DNA of 64,000 nt, from NCBI GenBank assembly GCA_039881045.1, contig JAYWVB010000001.1, positions 1,178,001 to 1,242,000 of the forward strand, read 5' to 3'. The translations under genes were made by a program, and so were the position numbers. Origin of the DNA: Chaetomium olivaceum. Taxonomy: Eukaryota > Ascomycota > Sordariomycetes > Sordariales > Chaetomiaceae. Shown in pieces: positions 32,481 through 44,316 of this stretch. Each line of letters begins with the position of its first letter. Positions within the stretch are counted from its first letter, which is position 1. The notes under the pieces are model-generated. The model did not search any database and was not told where the DNA came from. It saw nothing but the letters and a program-made list of their open reading frames with translations.

Positions 32481-35081
32481 ATGGACAACTACCCACCGCG
32501 ACCGCGGCCACGCCCGCCGCTTCGCTCCGAGACCTCGTCCAGTGCTTTCAGCAGGATATCAACCGTATCTGACTTTACGGACCTTGGTAGTTTCCAAAGT
32601 CACGGAACCTACCCTCCCCTGCAGAACCGACCTTCTCTCTCTGCACTCCAGACGTCCAACGCCAACTTTGCTTCCGGGGCGGGGAATGAAGGCTATACCT
32701 ATGCCAGCCCAACCTCTGGCTGGACCACCTTGACGACCTCACCCCACAATATCGGCTACTCGCCGGTAGCTTTGACAGACGCGCCGCAGCCTTCCAAGCA
32801 AGACCGCGGCCACGCTCACAAGCACCATGAAGCAATCCCCGAGGAGGATGGCGCCGACCTCGGCTTGGTCAACTCGGCTGCTTCCATAGATGGCGGGGCA
32901 ACGGAGAAACCAAGCATACGCGTTACATCGATTCCGATGTTTGACCTGACAAATACCCTGGGTCCGACAACCAAGGCCGATGAGGATTTCCTGAAGGCCC
33001 TGCAGCAGCAGGAAGCACATGGGAAACTGACCGGCGGCCTGGGGCTCGGTATCAAGACGGACATGACCGTGACAGAATCCGCCCTACTAGCCGCGAGCCC
33101 GGTGGCTGAACGGCCGCTCAGTCGAACCTTCTCTAGGGCCAGACCCGTGAGCCGAGCCGAGACCCTAAAACGATTGGGACAGAGCGAGGCCAACAAGCGG
33201 GGTGAAGTGATCGAAGTTGTCATGGAGGACGCCCCGCCACACTCCAAGGTCGACATCAGTCTGGTATCAGGGCACGACACCGAAGACCCGGTTCCGTTTG
33301 TCATGAAGCAGACGACGTTTCCGACAAGGAAGCCCACGGCTACCGTCTTCTACCCACAGCCCAACTGGAAGCCATTCTCGATGAGGTGGCCGTACCTCGT
33401 CTTGTTAGTTGTCTTGTCGATCGTCCTCGCAATTGCCGTCGAGGTATTATACCGCTCCTCCGCCCACGACCCGCTGGTCTCGTTCCGGGCCCCTTCCGAG
33501 ATCCCCACGTCCCAGTACTTTGCCATCAATTTCTGCCCATGATTATCGCCGTCTCGTACGGTGTGCTCTGGCAAGTCACCAACTTCGAGGTCATGCGTCT
33601 CGAGCCTTTTTATCAGCTGTCGAAAGAAGGAGGCGCCCTGGCAGCTGAGTCGATCAACGTGGACTACCTCACGCAGTTCAACCTCTTTCGCCCGCTGCGT
33701 GCCCTCCACTACAGGCATTTTGCCGTCGTGGTATCCTCGATCGCCAGCTTGCTGGCCAACACATTGGTGCCCACTCTTGGAGCTGCCTCCATTATCCTGA
33801 CCCCGGACCGTATCACCCGCCTCAAATCCCCTGATAACCCGAAGCACATCATCATGCACCACGTCTGGTCCCGCCTGCTGACCACCACCCTTGTCATCAT
33901 TGCCTTACTGGGCTGCATCCTTCTACCTGCTCCAGACCCGTCGCACCGGCCTGCTCGCCGATGTCAAGGGTATTGCCGGCCTGGCGTCCATGGCCACCGT
34001 CTCCCACATCCTGATGGACTTCAAGGACATGGACGTCGCGACCCACCAGGATATCCACCACAAGCTCAAATCCCACCGCTACGTCCTCCGCAACTCATCC
34101 CTCGCCCCAGACGACTCCTTCCCCGCCGCTCACACCTCCAACGGAGGGCGCGAACCGGAACCAGACCGCTACACCAACCACCACCTCTCGCCCAACCCGC
34201 AACCCCTCATGCTCCGCCCCCAGGGCGCCCTGCCCTTCCTCACCTTCATCTTCTTTTTCACCGCTCTCCTCCCCATCATCCTCTTTACAAAGGCCACGGT
34301 GCTCACCGACCACGCCCCCTGGCTCGTGACGGCGCTCGCCGTCATCATCAAGCTGTCCTGGGGCGCGCTCGAGACCGACGTGCGCGTCATGGAGCCCTAC
34401 TACATCCTCTCGCGCCGCCACGCCCCTCCAAAAACCCTCTGTCTCGACTACACCGCCATGCCCTTCGGCTGGGTCGCCGTCAAGGGCCTGCTCAATCGCC
34501 ACTGGCTCGTCTTCGCCGTCGGCCTGGGCACCGTCGTCGCCGAGGTGCTCACCGTCCTAGTGACTAGCCTGGCCACCGTTGAAGGCCAAGCGTTCATTGA
34601 TCTCATGGAGAAAAAGGGCGGGAAGCCCGGCACCGCCGCCGCCATGGGCGCAAACCCCGGCCCCGGTGGCCCGGGCGGCGACATTAACGCCGGCCAGGAA
34701 ACGGTGCCGAGCTTCTGGCTGTCGCTCGCGCTCGCCGTCCTCATCCTAGTCTACATGGGCGCGGTGGCGGGCGTGGTGTTCATGCGGCGCGGGCGTGTCT
34801 TCCTGCCGCGCCAGCCCAACACCATCGCCAGCGTCCTGGCCTACATCCACCAGAGCAAGATGCTGTATGGCTTCGTGGGCACGGCCAAGCTGTCCAATGC
34901 CGATATGCTGCGCCGCCTGGAGGAGCTGGGCAAGACGTATGGGCTGGGCTGGTTCCAGGGACGGGATGGCCAGAGCCATTGTGGTGTCGATGAGGAGGAG
35001 CTGTTGAGTGGGTATAAGGTGGGGTATGATTATTCCAGGGCGACCAAGCCGTGGGAGGAGACCGAGGTTAATTGGTTGTGA
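32481..35081 (+). CDS. DUF3433-type multi-pass membrane protein, two compensating frameshifts
   Basis: Large fungal membrane protein of unknown function (about 865 residues) of the DUF3433 type. The first 300 residues are cytoplasmic and Ser/Pro-rich. Then come a membrane segment (WPYLVLLVVLSIVLAIAVEV), a second helix region (MIIAVSYGVLW, then RLEPFYQLSK, a family hallmark), several further helices, and a second copy of the motif late in the protein (LSWGALETDVRVMEPYYILS). The two-copy arrangement is usual for the family. Translation leaves frame at about 33521-33532 (one base missing between SQYFAI and QFLPMIIAV) and returns at about 33919-33921 (one extra base before FYLLQTRRTGLL). Between the two points the sequence is conserved and open in the shifted frame, so paired indels are the best explanation. 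No introns are needed. Probably located at the plasma membrane. Confidence 0.8.
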
Positions 35082-37873
35082 GCCCGGGGTGGGAGAGAGT
35101 GGTTTTTTTCTTCTTCTTTTATTGTTTATTTTGGTATGTTTTGGTAGCCTGGCTGGGGCGCCTTACTGTGTGTATGCATGGCGTGGGGTTTGCTTGTTTG
35201 GGTTGTTGGACTGGTAGTGTGCATTACTGGCGTAGGCGGGTCTCATGTGAAGGGGGGAGGGGATGATGATACCTTGGATGCGGAATTTCCAACTCATAAT
35301 CAAACTTATTTACTGCTCGTATTGTTATTGGGAGACTTGAAGTGCGGCATGGCATGTGTATATTGTGTGTGCGCCCTTGCTGAGCAGGTTGCAGCGATTC
35401 AGTCTCAAGCTCCAACATGCCCGGCGGTTTCCATCCTTTTTGGCCCCCGCCTCTCCCGCCCAGCCGGTGAACCATTGTCGTGGGCTGGAATCAGACATCG
35501 AGTTACACAGGGACGGAGCAGTTTCGCCGTGGCGCCGCAGCAATACCTTAGTTATCCGCGTATAGGGTCCCCTCGGCGGTCCGCAAAAGGATCATTAAGA
35601 TGTGATGCGGGTGAGATGGCCGTTTTTGTGGTTGGCCCTCTCGTATTACCCTCTCGCCACGTGCCGAGTTGGGACGAGGGCGAGATTACATTTTGGCATA
35701 GCCCCAAACCAAGAAGAAAGCCAGCCATGGCTACCAGCTGAGGTTGCCCAGCTGCGTTTGTGTTTACTCGCAACATCACGTCATGGGTGGTTGGAATGCT
35801 GATCTCGCGGGCCGAAGCTGCATGTGTCAGATCACGACTGGATGATGAGAGATGCTAAACTGATCGCCAGCTAACTATGTACGTTAAACTGAAAGGGCGT
35901 TGGCTGGAATTTAGCGTGCTCTTAGCATGTAGTATACCTTCCATGTAGTATAGTATGTCACTGGCTTCCCTGCTTGAAACGCATAGGCCCATCCATGGAG
36001 TCTGCGACAAACGGAAACGCAACCCCCCGGAAACGATGTTTCGCATGTGCGACTCCAGAGCCATTGAATGAGTCGTGACGCACTCCGGACCGACGCTGAT
36101 CGCCGCGGATGTGGTATTCTGGTGCAAACCTACCGTTTCCATAGCAAAGAGAGCAACAACACATTGAACAAGATTTTGATGTTGTTGAAGGAGGTCGGCC
36201 ATCGCCGATCGTTGGCTGCATCTTGCTCCCATCACCATGGCCACGGCGGGGCAGGTGCAGCGTCGTGCAGCGCCCGCAGGAGGGGTAAACTGATGATTGG
36301 GCAATGCGCTGCAGAAGGACGCACGCGCGCAGCGTTGCCCGTCGCAAATCGATGACAGGTGACAGGTTGGCAGACACCGGTCAGAGAGGGCAACAAAACA
36401 AACAACAAAACTTGTTGTTGATCCTTTTGGCTCTTTCTCCAGACTCCAAACCGGCTGCAACGGCGCCGGCGAGTCGTCGATTTCTCGGATCGTCAAAAGT
36501 TTTGTGGAACCACTGACCAAAGGCCCAGATCCGCTCTTCTCGGCGAGGCGGGGGACAGGGTCTCATCGCACCCAGGGGAAGGAGGCTGTGCAGTCTCGAT
36601 TTCTTGTCGCGTATTTCGTCGCTGCTGAAAACACGGGCTGCCGCAGAATGAGCGAGGGAACGCAATTAAAGGCTGCGCCTGGATGGATTCGTCATGTCCG
36701 TAAACCTCAGGGCTGAAACATTTGATGAGATAAATTAAAGGTTTTTGAGCTCATTCTGTGGTTACGAGAAGACGGAAGTTGAAGCAGAATGCGAACCTTC
36801 AAGGTCTGGCCCCGAATCTTCCATCATGGAAGGGCGGGCAGCGGGCTCCCGTCTGCAGAAGTGCCGCATGCATAGGCGCCGCCCCTGAGTTTTCCAGGGG
36901 AAGGCCACGCATCCACGGGAGAGAGAGGGCGGAAGATGCGGAGGGAGGAGCAACTTCCATGCAACCTAAACTTCCCCTGCTTGGCGACGCTGCTTCTCGC
37001 GGCCAAGATGCCCCATTTCTTCAGCCAAGGGCTTGGATTTCTTGCCCATGAGGAGGAAAAGGTTGTGGGAGTTTTAGAAAGGATTATTCTATGAACTCTC
37101 CTCTCCGCTTGATCAGGCTCCGAAACTTGGTCGAAGGGTAATGATGATGGTCGATCGGTCCACCGCACGGACCATCTGTTAGAGTTGTACTTCATAGATT
37201 GCCGATTTTAGCGTATTGCTGCGCATAACTATGCAGTCATTCACTATCCCGCCGATCTAATCTCCCACCCGGCATTAACTGTCGATACTTGGCAGTGACC
37301 CCTTGCAAGCCCTCTTGACCTCTTGACAGTGACAGTCCCCCAACCCCGTGTCCCTGTTTTGTCTCTCATTACGCAGCACTTCCCCGTCACCCGACACCCA
37401 AACACACCTGAGGCGACCCGCCGTCCATTCTTTCACTCCTTTGAATTCATTATCTTTCTCAAACACCAAATCGGCACGTTACTTGTGCTAGGCGGGATTA
37501 TTCTCACCATCTTTTCGTTGTAACGACTCGGCCTGGATCTCGACTTCGGATTGAACGCGCTCTCCTGTCGGCAGACTTCCCTCGCTTCATTCCCCTGCCG
37601 AAACTCGAACCGCTTTCCGTCCGAGGACATTTCCATATCCTACTTTTCTTTAGTGACGAGGTTTCACTTCGGCACATTTCACCAGCGCTTCGCTTGCTGG
37701 CTTTCCATACCATCACCAACCCCGATCTCGAGTCTAGAATAACGGCGACCCAGCTAGGCCGACACCGAGAAATCGATCGATCTGGCTGTTTAGCCGCCGA
37801 CTTTTTACAGTCTCGAGGAACGACAACTTTTTCACGACCTGTCGATTCTATACACCTTTAGATACCCACAAAA
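35082..37873. other. Intergenic region upstream of the FLC/TRP gene
   Basis: No coding gene recognised. The 3' part (about 37280-37870) is pyrimidine-rich and ends in ACAAAAATG, so it is probably the promoter and 5' leader of the FLC gene. Confidence 0.5.
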
Positions 37874-40224
37874 ATGCGGTGGTCATTGTCAAGGCCGCTT
37901 GCGGCCCTGGCGTCGCTCGCCGCCCTCGCCTCTCCCGCGCTCGCTGAGCAAATCCTCCAGTCCAACTCCCTGAACGCCTGCCAGGAAAACTCGGGCTTCA
38001 CGGCTAGCTTGTTCAAGGTTGTTTTCACGCCAAACAACCACACGGCAAACGTCGACATTGTCGCCGTCTCGTCCGTTCAGGGCAGCGTCATTTTCGATGT
38101 CTCCATCTCGGCCTACGGATACGAAATTATCAACCGCAAGGTCGACCCCTGCGACGCTGGCCTCGCCGGTCTCTGCCCCATGACCGCCGGAAAGATCCCC
38201 CTCAACTTCAACCTCAACGTCGGCGAGGACGCCCTCGGCCAGATTCCCTCCATTGCCTACACTTTCCCTGACCTTGACGCCAAGGTGAAGGTCTTCATCA
38301 ACATGACGGACGGGCCCGAGGCGGGCAAGAGTGTCGCCTGTGTCGAGGCCGATATCTCCAACGGCAAAACTGTCGATTTGCTGGGCGTGAAGTGGGCCAC
38401 CGCCATTGTTGCCGGCCTGGCTCTGGTTTCGTCGGCTATTGTGTCGGGCCTCGGCCACCAGAATGCCGCTGCCCACGTCGCTGCCAACGCCCTCTCGCTC
38501 TTTGGATACTTCCAAGCCCAGGCCATGCTCGGCCTCACCGGAGTGCCTCTGCCGCCCGTCGTCATGTCGTGGACCCAGGATTTCCAGTGGAGCATGGGCA
38601 TTATTCACGTCTCCTTCATGCAGGATATTTTCACCTGGTACCAGCGCGCGACCGGCGGCACGCCGTCCACCATCTTCGACTCCCTGACGACAGTCTCGGT
38701 CCAAGTGGAAAAGCGCGCGGTAGAGTTCGGCATGGGCCTGGCAAAGCGGTCACTCGCCATGATGCCCCGGACCATTTCCGAGCCCATGTCGGCCATCATG
38801 AAGCGCGAACTGATCAGGCGGGGCAACATCCAGACTAGCTCTGGCAGCTACATTGTCTACGGCATCCAACGTGCGGCGTTCCGTGCCGGCATCGAGTCGA
38901 CCAACCTGTTCATGACCGGTCTCATCTTCTTCTGCCTCTTGGTCGTCATCACCTGCGCTTCCGTGGCGGCCTTCAAGGGCATGCTCGAGCTGGCCGCAAA
39001 GAAGAAGTGGATTCCTGGCGACAAGTTCCTCGAGTTCCGCAACGGCTGGCTCACCGTCCTCAAGGGTATCTTGTTTCGTCTCACCCTGATTGGTTTCCCG
39101 CAGATGACCATCCTCTGCCTCTGGGAATTTACTCAGAAAGACTCTGCCGCCGAGGTTGTGCTCGCCGTCTTCTTTTTGGTTGGCATGGCCGTCACCCTCG
39201 GATGGGCCGCGTCTAAGGTCATCATGATCGCCCGCCGTTCCGTCATGATGCACCACAACCCCGCCTACATCCTGTACTCGGACCCACAGGCGCTCAACAA
39301 GTGGGGGTTCCTGTACGTCCAGTTCCGGGCCTCTGCCTATTACTTCATCGTGCCGGTTCTGGGCTACGCCTTGGTCAAGGCCATGTTCGTTGCCTTTGCA
39401 CAGGCCAACGGCACCGTCCAGGCCGTCGGTTTCATCATCATCGAAGCCGCCGCCCTGATCGCCGCCAGCGCTGCTGCGCCCGTGGATGGACAAGAAGACG
39501 AACTCGTTCAACATCGCTATCTGCGCCATGAACTTTGTCAACTCCATCTTCCTCCTGATCTTCACTGAAGTCTTCAACCAGCCGCCCCTCGTCACGGGTG
39601 TTGTCGGTCTCGTGCTCTGGATCGCCAACGCCGTGTTCGCCTTGATCCTGCTGCTCATGCTCATCGTGAGCACCATCTTCGTCTTCTTCCGCGAGAACCC
39701 CGACGGCCGGTACCAGATCATGGCCGACGACAGGACCTCGTTCATGAAGTCGCAGACGCACCTCACGCAGACCACCGAGCTGGACGCCCTTGCCGCTACC
39801 GCGCGTGGCGACAAGTTCGGCTCCAAGGGCGGCCTGGATCTCGACGACGATGCGGAGTCGATCACGTCGGACTCGATGCGTCACAAGGCCGAGCACCTGG
39901 GCGTGCCGTCGGCGAACAACTCGGTGGCGGGCTTCAACCGGTCGGCTAGCCCCGCTTCCCCGGCGATGCCCCTATTCCCTGCCGACGGTCCTCGGAGCCC
40001 TCCGCGGTACAACGATCGGCCGGCCAGCCCGTTTAGTGCACAGAACCGGCCAGCGAGTCCGTTTGGTGCGCAAAACCGGCCGGCCAGCCCGTTCGGCGCG
40101 TCCAACAACGCGGCAGCATTCCGGGCTCAGAATAACTCGAGGTGAGTAAACCAATATCAAGAAGAAGCAAGACTTGGCTAACTTTCTTTTCAGCCCCTGG
40201 CAACGCGGTGCTGGTTACGACTAA
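37874..40224 (+). CDS. Flavin carrier / TRP-like membrane protein (FLC family), frameshift near C-terminal third
   Basis: Encodes a fungal TRP-family protein like yeast Flc1-3, implicated in FAD transport to the ER, wall integrity and calcium signalling. An N-terminal signal peptide (LAALASLAALASPALAEQ) precedes an ML-like lumenal domain with paired cysteines (CQENSGF, CDAGLAGLC). About nine hydrophobic helices follow, with family motifs such as WTQDFQWSMGIIHVSFMQDI and HNPAYILYSDPQ. The frame breaks at about 39471, where an extra C sits in AGCGCTGCTGCG: upstream reads FIIIEAAALIAAS and the continuation in the next frame reads LRPWMDKKTNSFNIA. The cytoplasmic tail holds three 10-residue repeats (NRPASPFGAQ type). 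The last intron (40142-40193, GTGAGT, CTAAC, CAG) leads to a short exon ending WQRGAGYD at 40224. Confidence 0.85.
40018..40107 (+). repeat. 30-bp coding tandem repeat in FLC tail
   Basis: Three consecutive 30-bp units encode D/N-R-P-A-S-P-F-S/G-A-Q/S. They are likely copy-number variable and may be phosphorylated at the S-P sites. Confidence 0.9.
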
Positions 40225-41605
40225 TGGGTGTTACCAAAGCGGCCATGTCTGGCCTTTTGGTTGCATCTGACCATAATGATAAACGGGACACGGAGTTTTG
40301 CGTTTTTCGAATTCGATATACACGGCCGCACGTTTCCGCATACGGCTAGGGAGCCTTTGGACATCAGCTTCTGTGAGGGACGTAGTCGTCCCGCAACAGA
40401 CACCCGTGGCGCTTTTCGCCCACAGCACCGGTCCGTGTTGGATACACGACGGTCCTCAATCGACACCATCCCTTATCTTCTTTCCTTTTTGTCGACTTGA
40501 ATGGCTGGGGGCATGAAATGGCGTCGGGGCAGGGACCTGGGGTGGACTGGTCAATTATTTTCTTTTTGGGGGGTTGTCTCTTCTACACAGACATGCCGCG
40601 GGAAGGGGCGTGTATTACTTGGGCGAGAGCTCGAGCCTTGATTTGCGTTTGTGACTTGCCATACCACATCTACTTGAGCTGTATATATACGGGTGAGCCC
40701 GAGGAACCCTGGAACAGCTGGGCTGGAACGGGCTGCGTTGCGGTTGGGGTTGGGTCCGCGAGAGGGGCTTCTTTTTTGTTTTGGCCGGATGGGACAGGTT
40801 GGGTTGGTTGTAGCTAATTCAGCCGAGTTGAACATTGCCTGGATTATTTGCTACGTGTTTGTTGGTTGGCTGTCTGCTATTATGTTGCCTCTATGCTCGT
40901 TTTATAAGAGGATGACTACCTAGCCACTTACACAATCAGATATTCACTCACCACTGGCGAGGGATTCGTAGTTAGTAACTGAGCATCGATACCGGTCTGA
41001 GAAGAGAGAGTCTCGTTCGCTGTTAAGAAGGCAGGGACGTCCTCCTTTCTTAACGCTCCGGCGATTCAACAGTACCAGGCAAATCACCCTCTTCACGCCA
41101 ACTGATTGAGGTAAGGAGGCATTGGGTTTACTAGTCCTGAGGGTTTGCCCGTGCTTAACACGAAGTGGCAACACACGGCGGCATAACATCGAAAGTAATA
41201 TTGAGTAGCACAGCTATTAAGACAAACTAACCAGGTGGAAGTGAGGGAAAGGAGTAACCGACTGAAAAGCGCAGACATTCCCACAACTCCACGTAGCGCC
41301 CCAGCCTCAACCGGAATCCAGCTCCAACCCGGCTCCCTTCATCCCACGTTCATCGTCTTTCATACGCCATTACGCTCTCCCTAGACCACACGCCAACCGA
41401 CTGCTAAAGAAATAGGGTTGGATGCGCCCGAGAAGTGAACGTCTTACTCGTGCGCTTGAAGCGAGGGCTACACCATCGAAACGAAAAACACCCGAGTGAA
41501 TCGGTCCTCGGAAGAAAACAGATGAATCAACCCTTAGAAAGAAACAGAACATAACAGACAGAATTGAACAGAGATGGTCAACCTTGACAAGCACAACAAC
41601 CAAAA
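40225..41605. other. Convergent 3' flanks of FLC and WetA genes
   Basis: Contains the 3' ends of two genes that face each other. I recognise no additional gene. Confidence 0.5.
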
Positions 41606-44316
41606 CTAAACCGCAACACCCACCCCCTGGACAGAGAAGGTCAACCTTGACGAACACCCACAAGCTACACCCCAACACCAACCCCCTCCCCAGCAGCAGC
41701 AGCAGCATCCTCCATCTTGACGCCCCTTCCCCTCCTCCCCATCCTCCTCCCCGTCCCCATCCTCATCCCGGAAGATCCCGTCCCCCGCCGCCCCCATATC
41801 CATATCCTCACCCTCACCCTCTCCATCATCCCCACCCCCTTCCATCCCCCTTATCCCTATACCCACCACCCCCGCAGCCGCAGCAGCAGCAGCACCACCA
41901 ACACCAACACCCCCCTCCAAACCCTCCAAACCCTCCATCCCCATCTCCACATCCCCATCCAAATCCCCATGCATAGGCATAGGCACATCCCCATGCATAG
42001 CCAATTTCCGCACGTCCCCCCCGCCGCCGCCACCATCCGTGCCAGCCTTGCCTGGAACTCGCGCTGCCGCTCCGCCTCCTCCCGCTCGCGCCGCGCTTTG
42101 GTCTTGGAGCTGCCCGACGGTGCCACGCCCGTCATGAGCAACGTCCGGTCTTGCGGCGTGTAGTTCACGAAGCCGTCTGTGTAGGCCGCGTCGGCTGCTG
42201 CTGCTGTGGCTGTGGCTGTGGCTGTTCGGGTGGTGGGTCGGGTGGTGGTTCGGGAGCCATTTGATCGGGAGGTGGTGGTTGTGTTTGGGGGGTTGGTGGT
42301 GCCAGGGGTGGTGGTGGTGGTGAGTTCGGGGGGGATGGTGGCTGTGAGGACGTGGTGCGGGTAGGGGTGTGGGTTGTTGTTGTGGTTGTAATGATGGGTG
42401 GTGTTGTGGGGCTGGGAATAGGTGTGGCGGTGGTTATGCGGGTGGTTTTGGCCATGGAAAGCCGGAAACGAGGTCGAGGAAAACGAAACAGGCCTCGATG
42501 ACGGCGAGGTGTTCCTCCCACCATTAGTCCGCCGCCGCGCAGGAGACGCACCCGGAAACGCTGCCGCCGCCGCCACAGCCAGCGTATGATACTGGTGGTG
42601 CAGCGACGACGACGACGACGACGACGTGCGCCGCCCCGTCCAGCTCTTGCGCTTGCGGATCGCCGTGTTCGGGTCGCCTGCCGCCGTGCCCAGCGTCTGC
42701 ATGGACGCGCTGCGCCGGTGCAGGCGGCCGTTGCCATTGCCATTGGGCCCCGGCGCTGCCGCTGCCGCCGCTGCGGGTATCTTGGGCGACGGCGACAGCG
42801 AGGCGATGCGGCTCGCGCTGGTGCTCCCGCTACCGCCGCCGCCGCCGCTGACAGTGCGCCCCTTGCGCGGGGACATGCCCGGGCCGTACTGGTGGTGGCG
42901 GGCGCCTGAGGACGGGGCGCGCGGTTTGGGTCGGCGGTGGTGATCCGCGCGGGTCAGACGGTGGGAGTCGCTGTGCGGGACCGTTGACGGGATGCCCCGG
43001 GGCTGCGGCATGTGCAGCATCAGGCCATCAGGGTTGAAGGTGGCAACACTAGAATCTTCGGTGCTCGGTGGGGCGGGATACTCAAAACTCGGCTGGTGCT
43101 GCTGCAGCTGGATGGCGAGGTTGAGGGACGTGTTGCGGGCGTTGGCGGCGGCGTGGTACGACATGGGCAGCGGGTCGGTGTCCATGGCGTCCGACGGATC
43201 CCACCAGGTGCTGGCGTCTCCGTTGCCAAAGTATGTGGCCTGCGCCGTCCACAGCGCTTTGTCGTCGGCAGTCGACATGGGCAGCTGCCAGCCGTCCATC
43301 AGAGGTGTCGACATTGGTGTTTGGGGCATAGTATTGCCGTTGAGCTGCAGCGGGGGTATGAATTGGCCGCTGAGCAGTTCGTGGTTGAAGAGATCGTCGA
43401 GGAAGCCGTTGACAAAACTGGCCTCCCTGCCGGAAACAGTCCGTTGCGCCTCGTTGGGCATACCGCTGGTGAGTGGCGGGGACGGCAGCTGGGACTTGGA
43501 GATGTGCAGGTTCTGTGGCCGCTGCCAACCAGACGCCTTCGCAGGCTCCAACTGCGCAGTCGACATGACCGGAACCGTAGGTGAAGCCAGTGATTCCGAC
43601 TTGACCTCGGCCTTCTTGCCCTGCAGCGTCGCTGCCTTGTTGCGAATCTTGGTGCAGAAGTTCCCCAGCCGGCTGGCCTTGCGGGGGCTGATGGCCTTGG
43701 AAGGAGGCGACGCGGGCTCGGACGCAGAGAACTGAGGAATCTGAATACGCGGTGACCCCATCCTCAGCCCCTCGAGCTTCAGCAGCTCCGAGTCCGAGAT
43801 AGAGCCGGCCCCCGGTGCCTCGCCGAAGCTACCGTAAGACATGCTGTCGGTCTCGGCCTCCGGGTTGCTAAAGGCTGTCATGTTTGTCGAGGTTTGATAG
43901 AGTGGGTGCAGCTGCGGCCGTGGTCGGTAGTCTCTTGCTGCTGAGCTCGAGCTGGCCGCGTTGTTGCCGTTGCCGTTGTTGTTGCTGTTGCTGTGATTGC
44001 CGCCGCCGTTGCTATTAACTGCCATCATATGTCCCTGCGTCCCAGCTCCCTGGGTCGCTCCACCGCTGCTGGGCGGGAGCATCTGGCCAAACGATAGGTG
44101 TGGCGAGTCGGACAGGCCAGAAGCGCCGAAGTGGCCGAAGCCGCCACCTCCTCCAGAGAGAGATTCCGCGTCGGAGTCGCCGAGCTCGACGTACTGATCA
44201 AAGAAATCCGTCGACCCCGCCTCGCCCGCGTCGTGCCAGCAGAAGCCGCCCTTTTCTTTGTTCGCCGAGGTGGGCAGCCCGCCCGCCATAAAAGCCATAC
44301 CCCGGACACCAGCCAT
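41606..44316 (-). CDS. wetA: Conidial maturation regulator WetA, frameshift at C-terminal G run
   Basis: WetA acts after BrlA and AbaA in conidiation and controls spore wall maturation. The protein begins with a short leader, then FFDQYVELGDSD, the N-terminal WetA signature. Long Ser/His/Asn/Pro-rich disordered sequence follows. Near the end it has the diagnostic block FVNYTPQDRTLLMTG then GVAPSGSSKTKARRE, the conserved WetA domain, and a Gln/Arg-rich helix. After AAAGG the frame opened from 44316 continues to 41857 as Trp/Leu-rich junk, whereas the neighbouring frame reads GGDVRKLAMHGDVPMP and continues as an acidic Gly-rich tail to about 41606. The switch is at a C7 run (42015-42021, G7 on the coding strand), one base short. 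The true stop is therefore uncertain. It lies between 41606 and about 41950 if the frame is restored. The ATG at 44316 is the first in frame. Confidence 0.85.
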
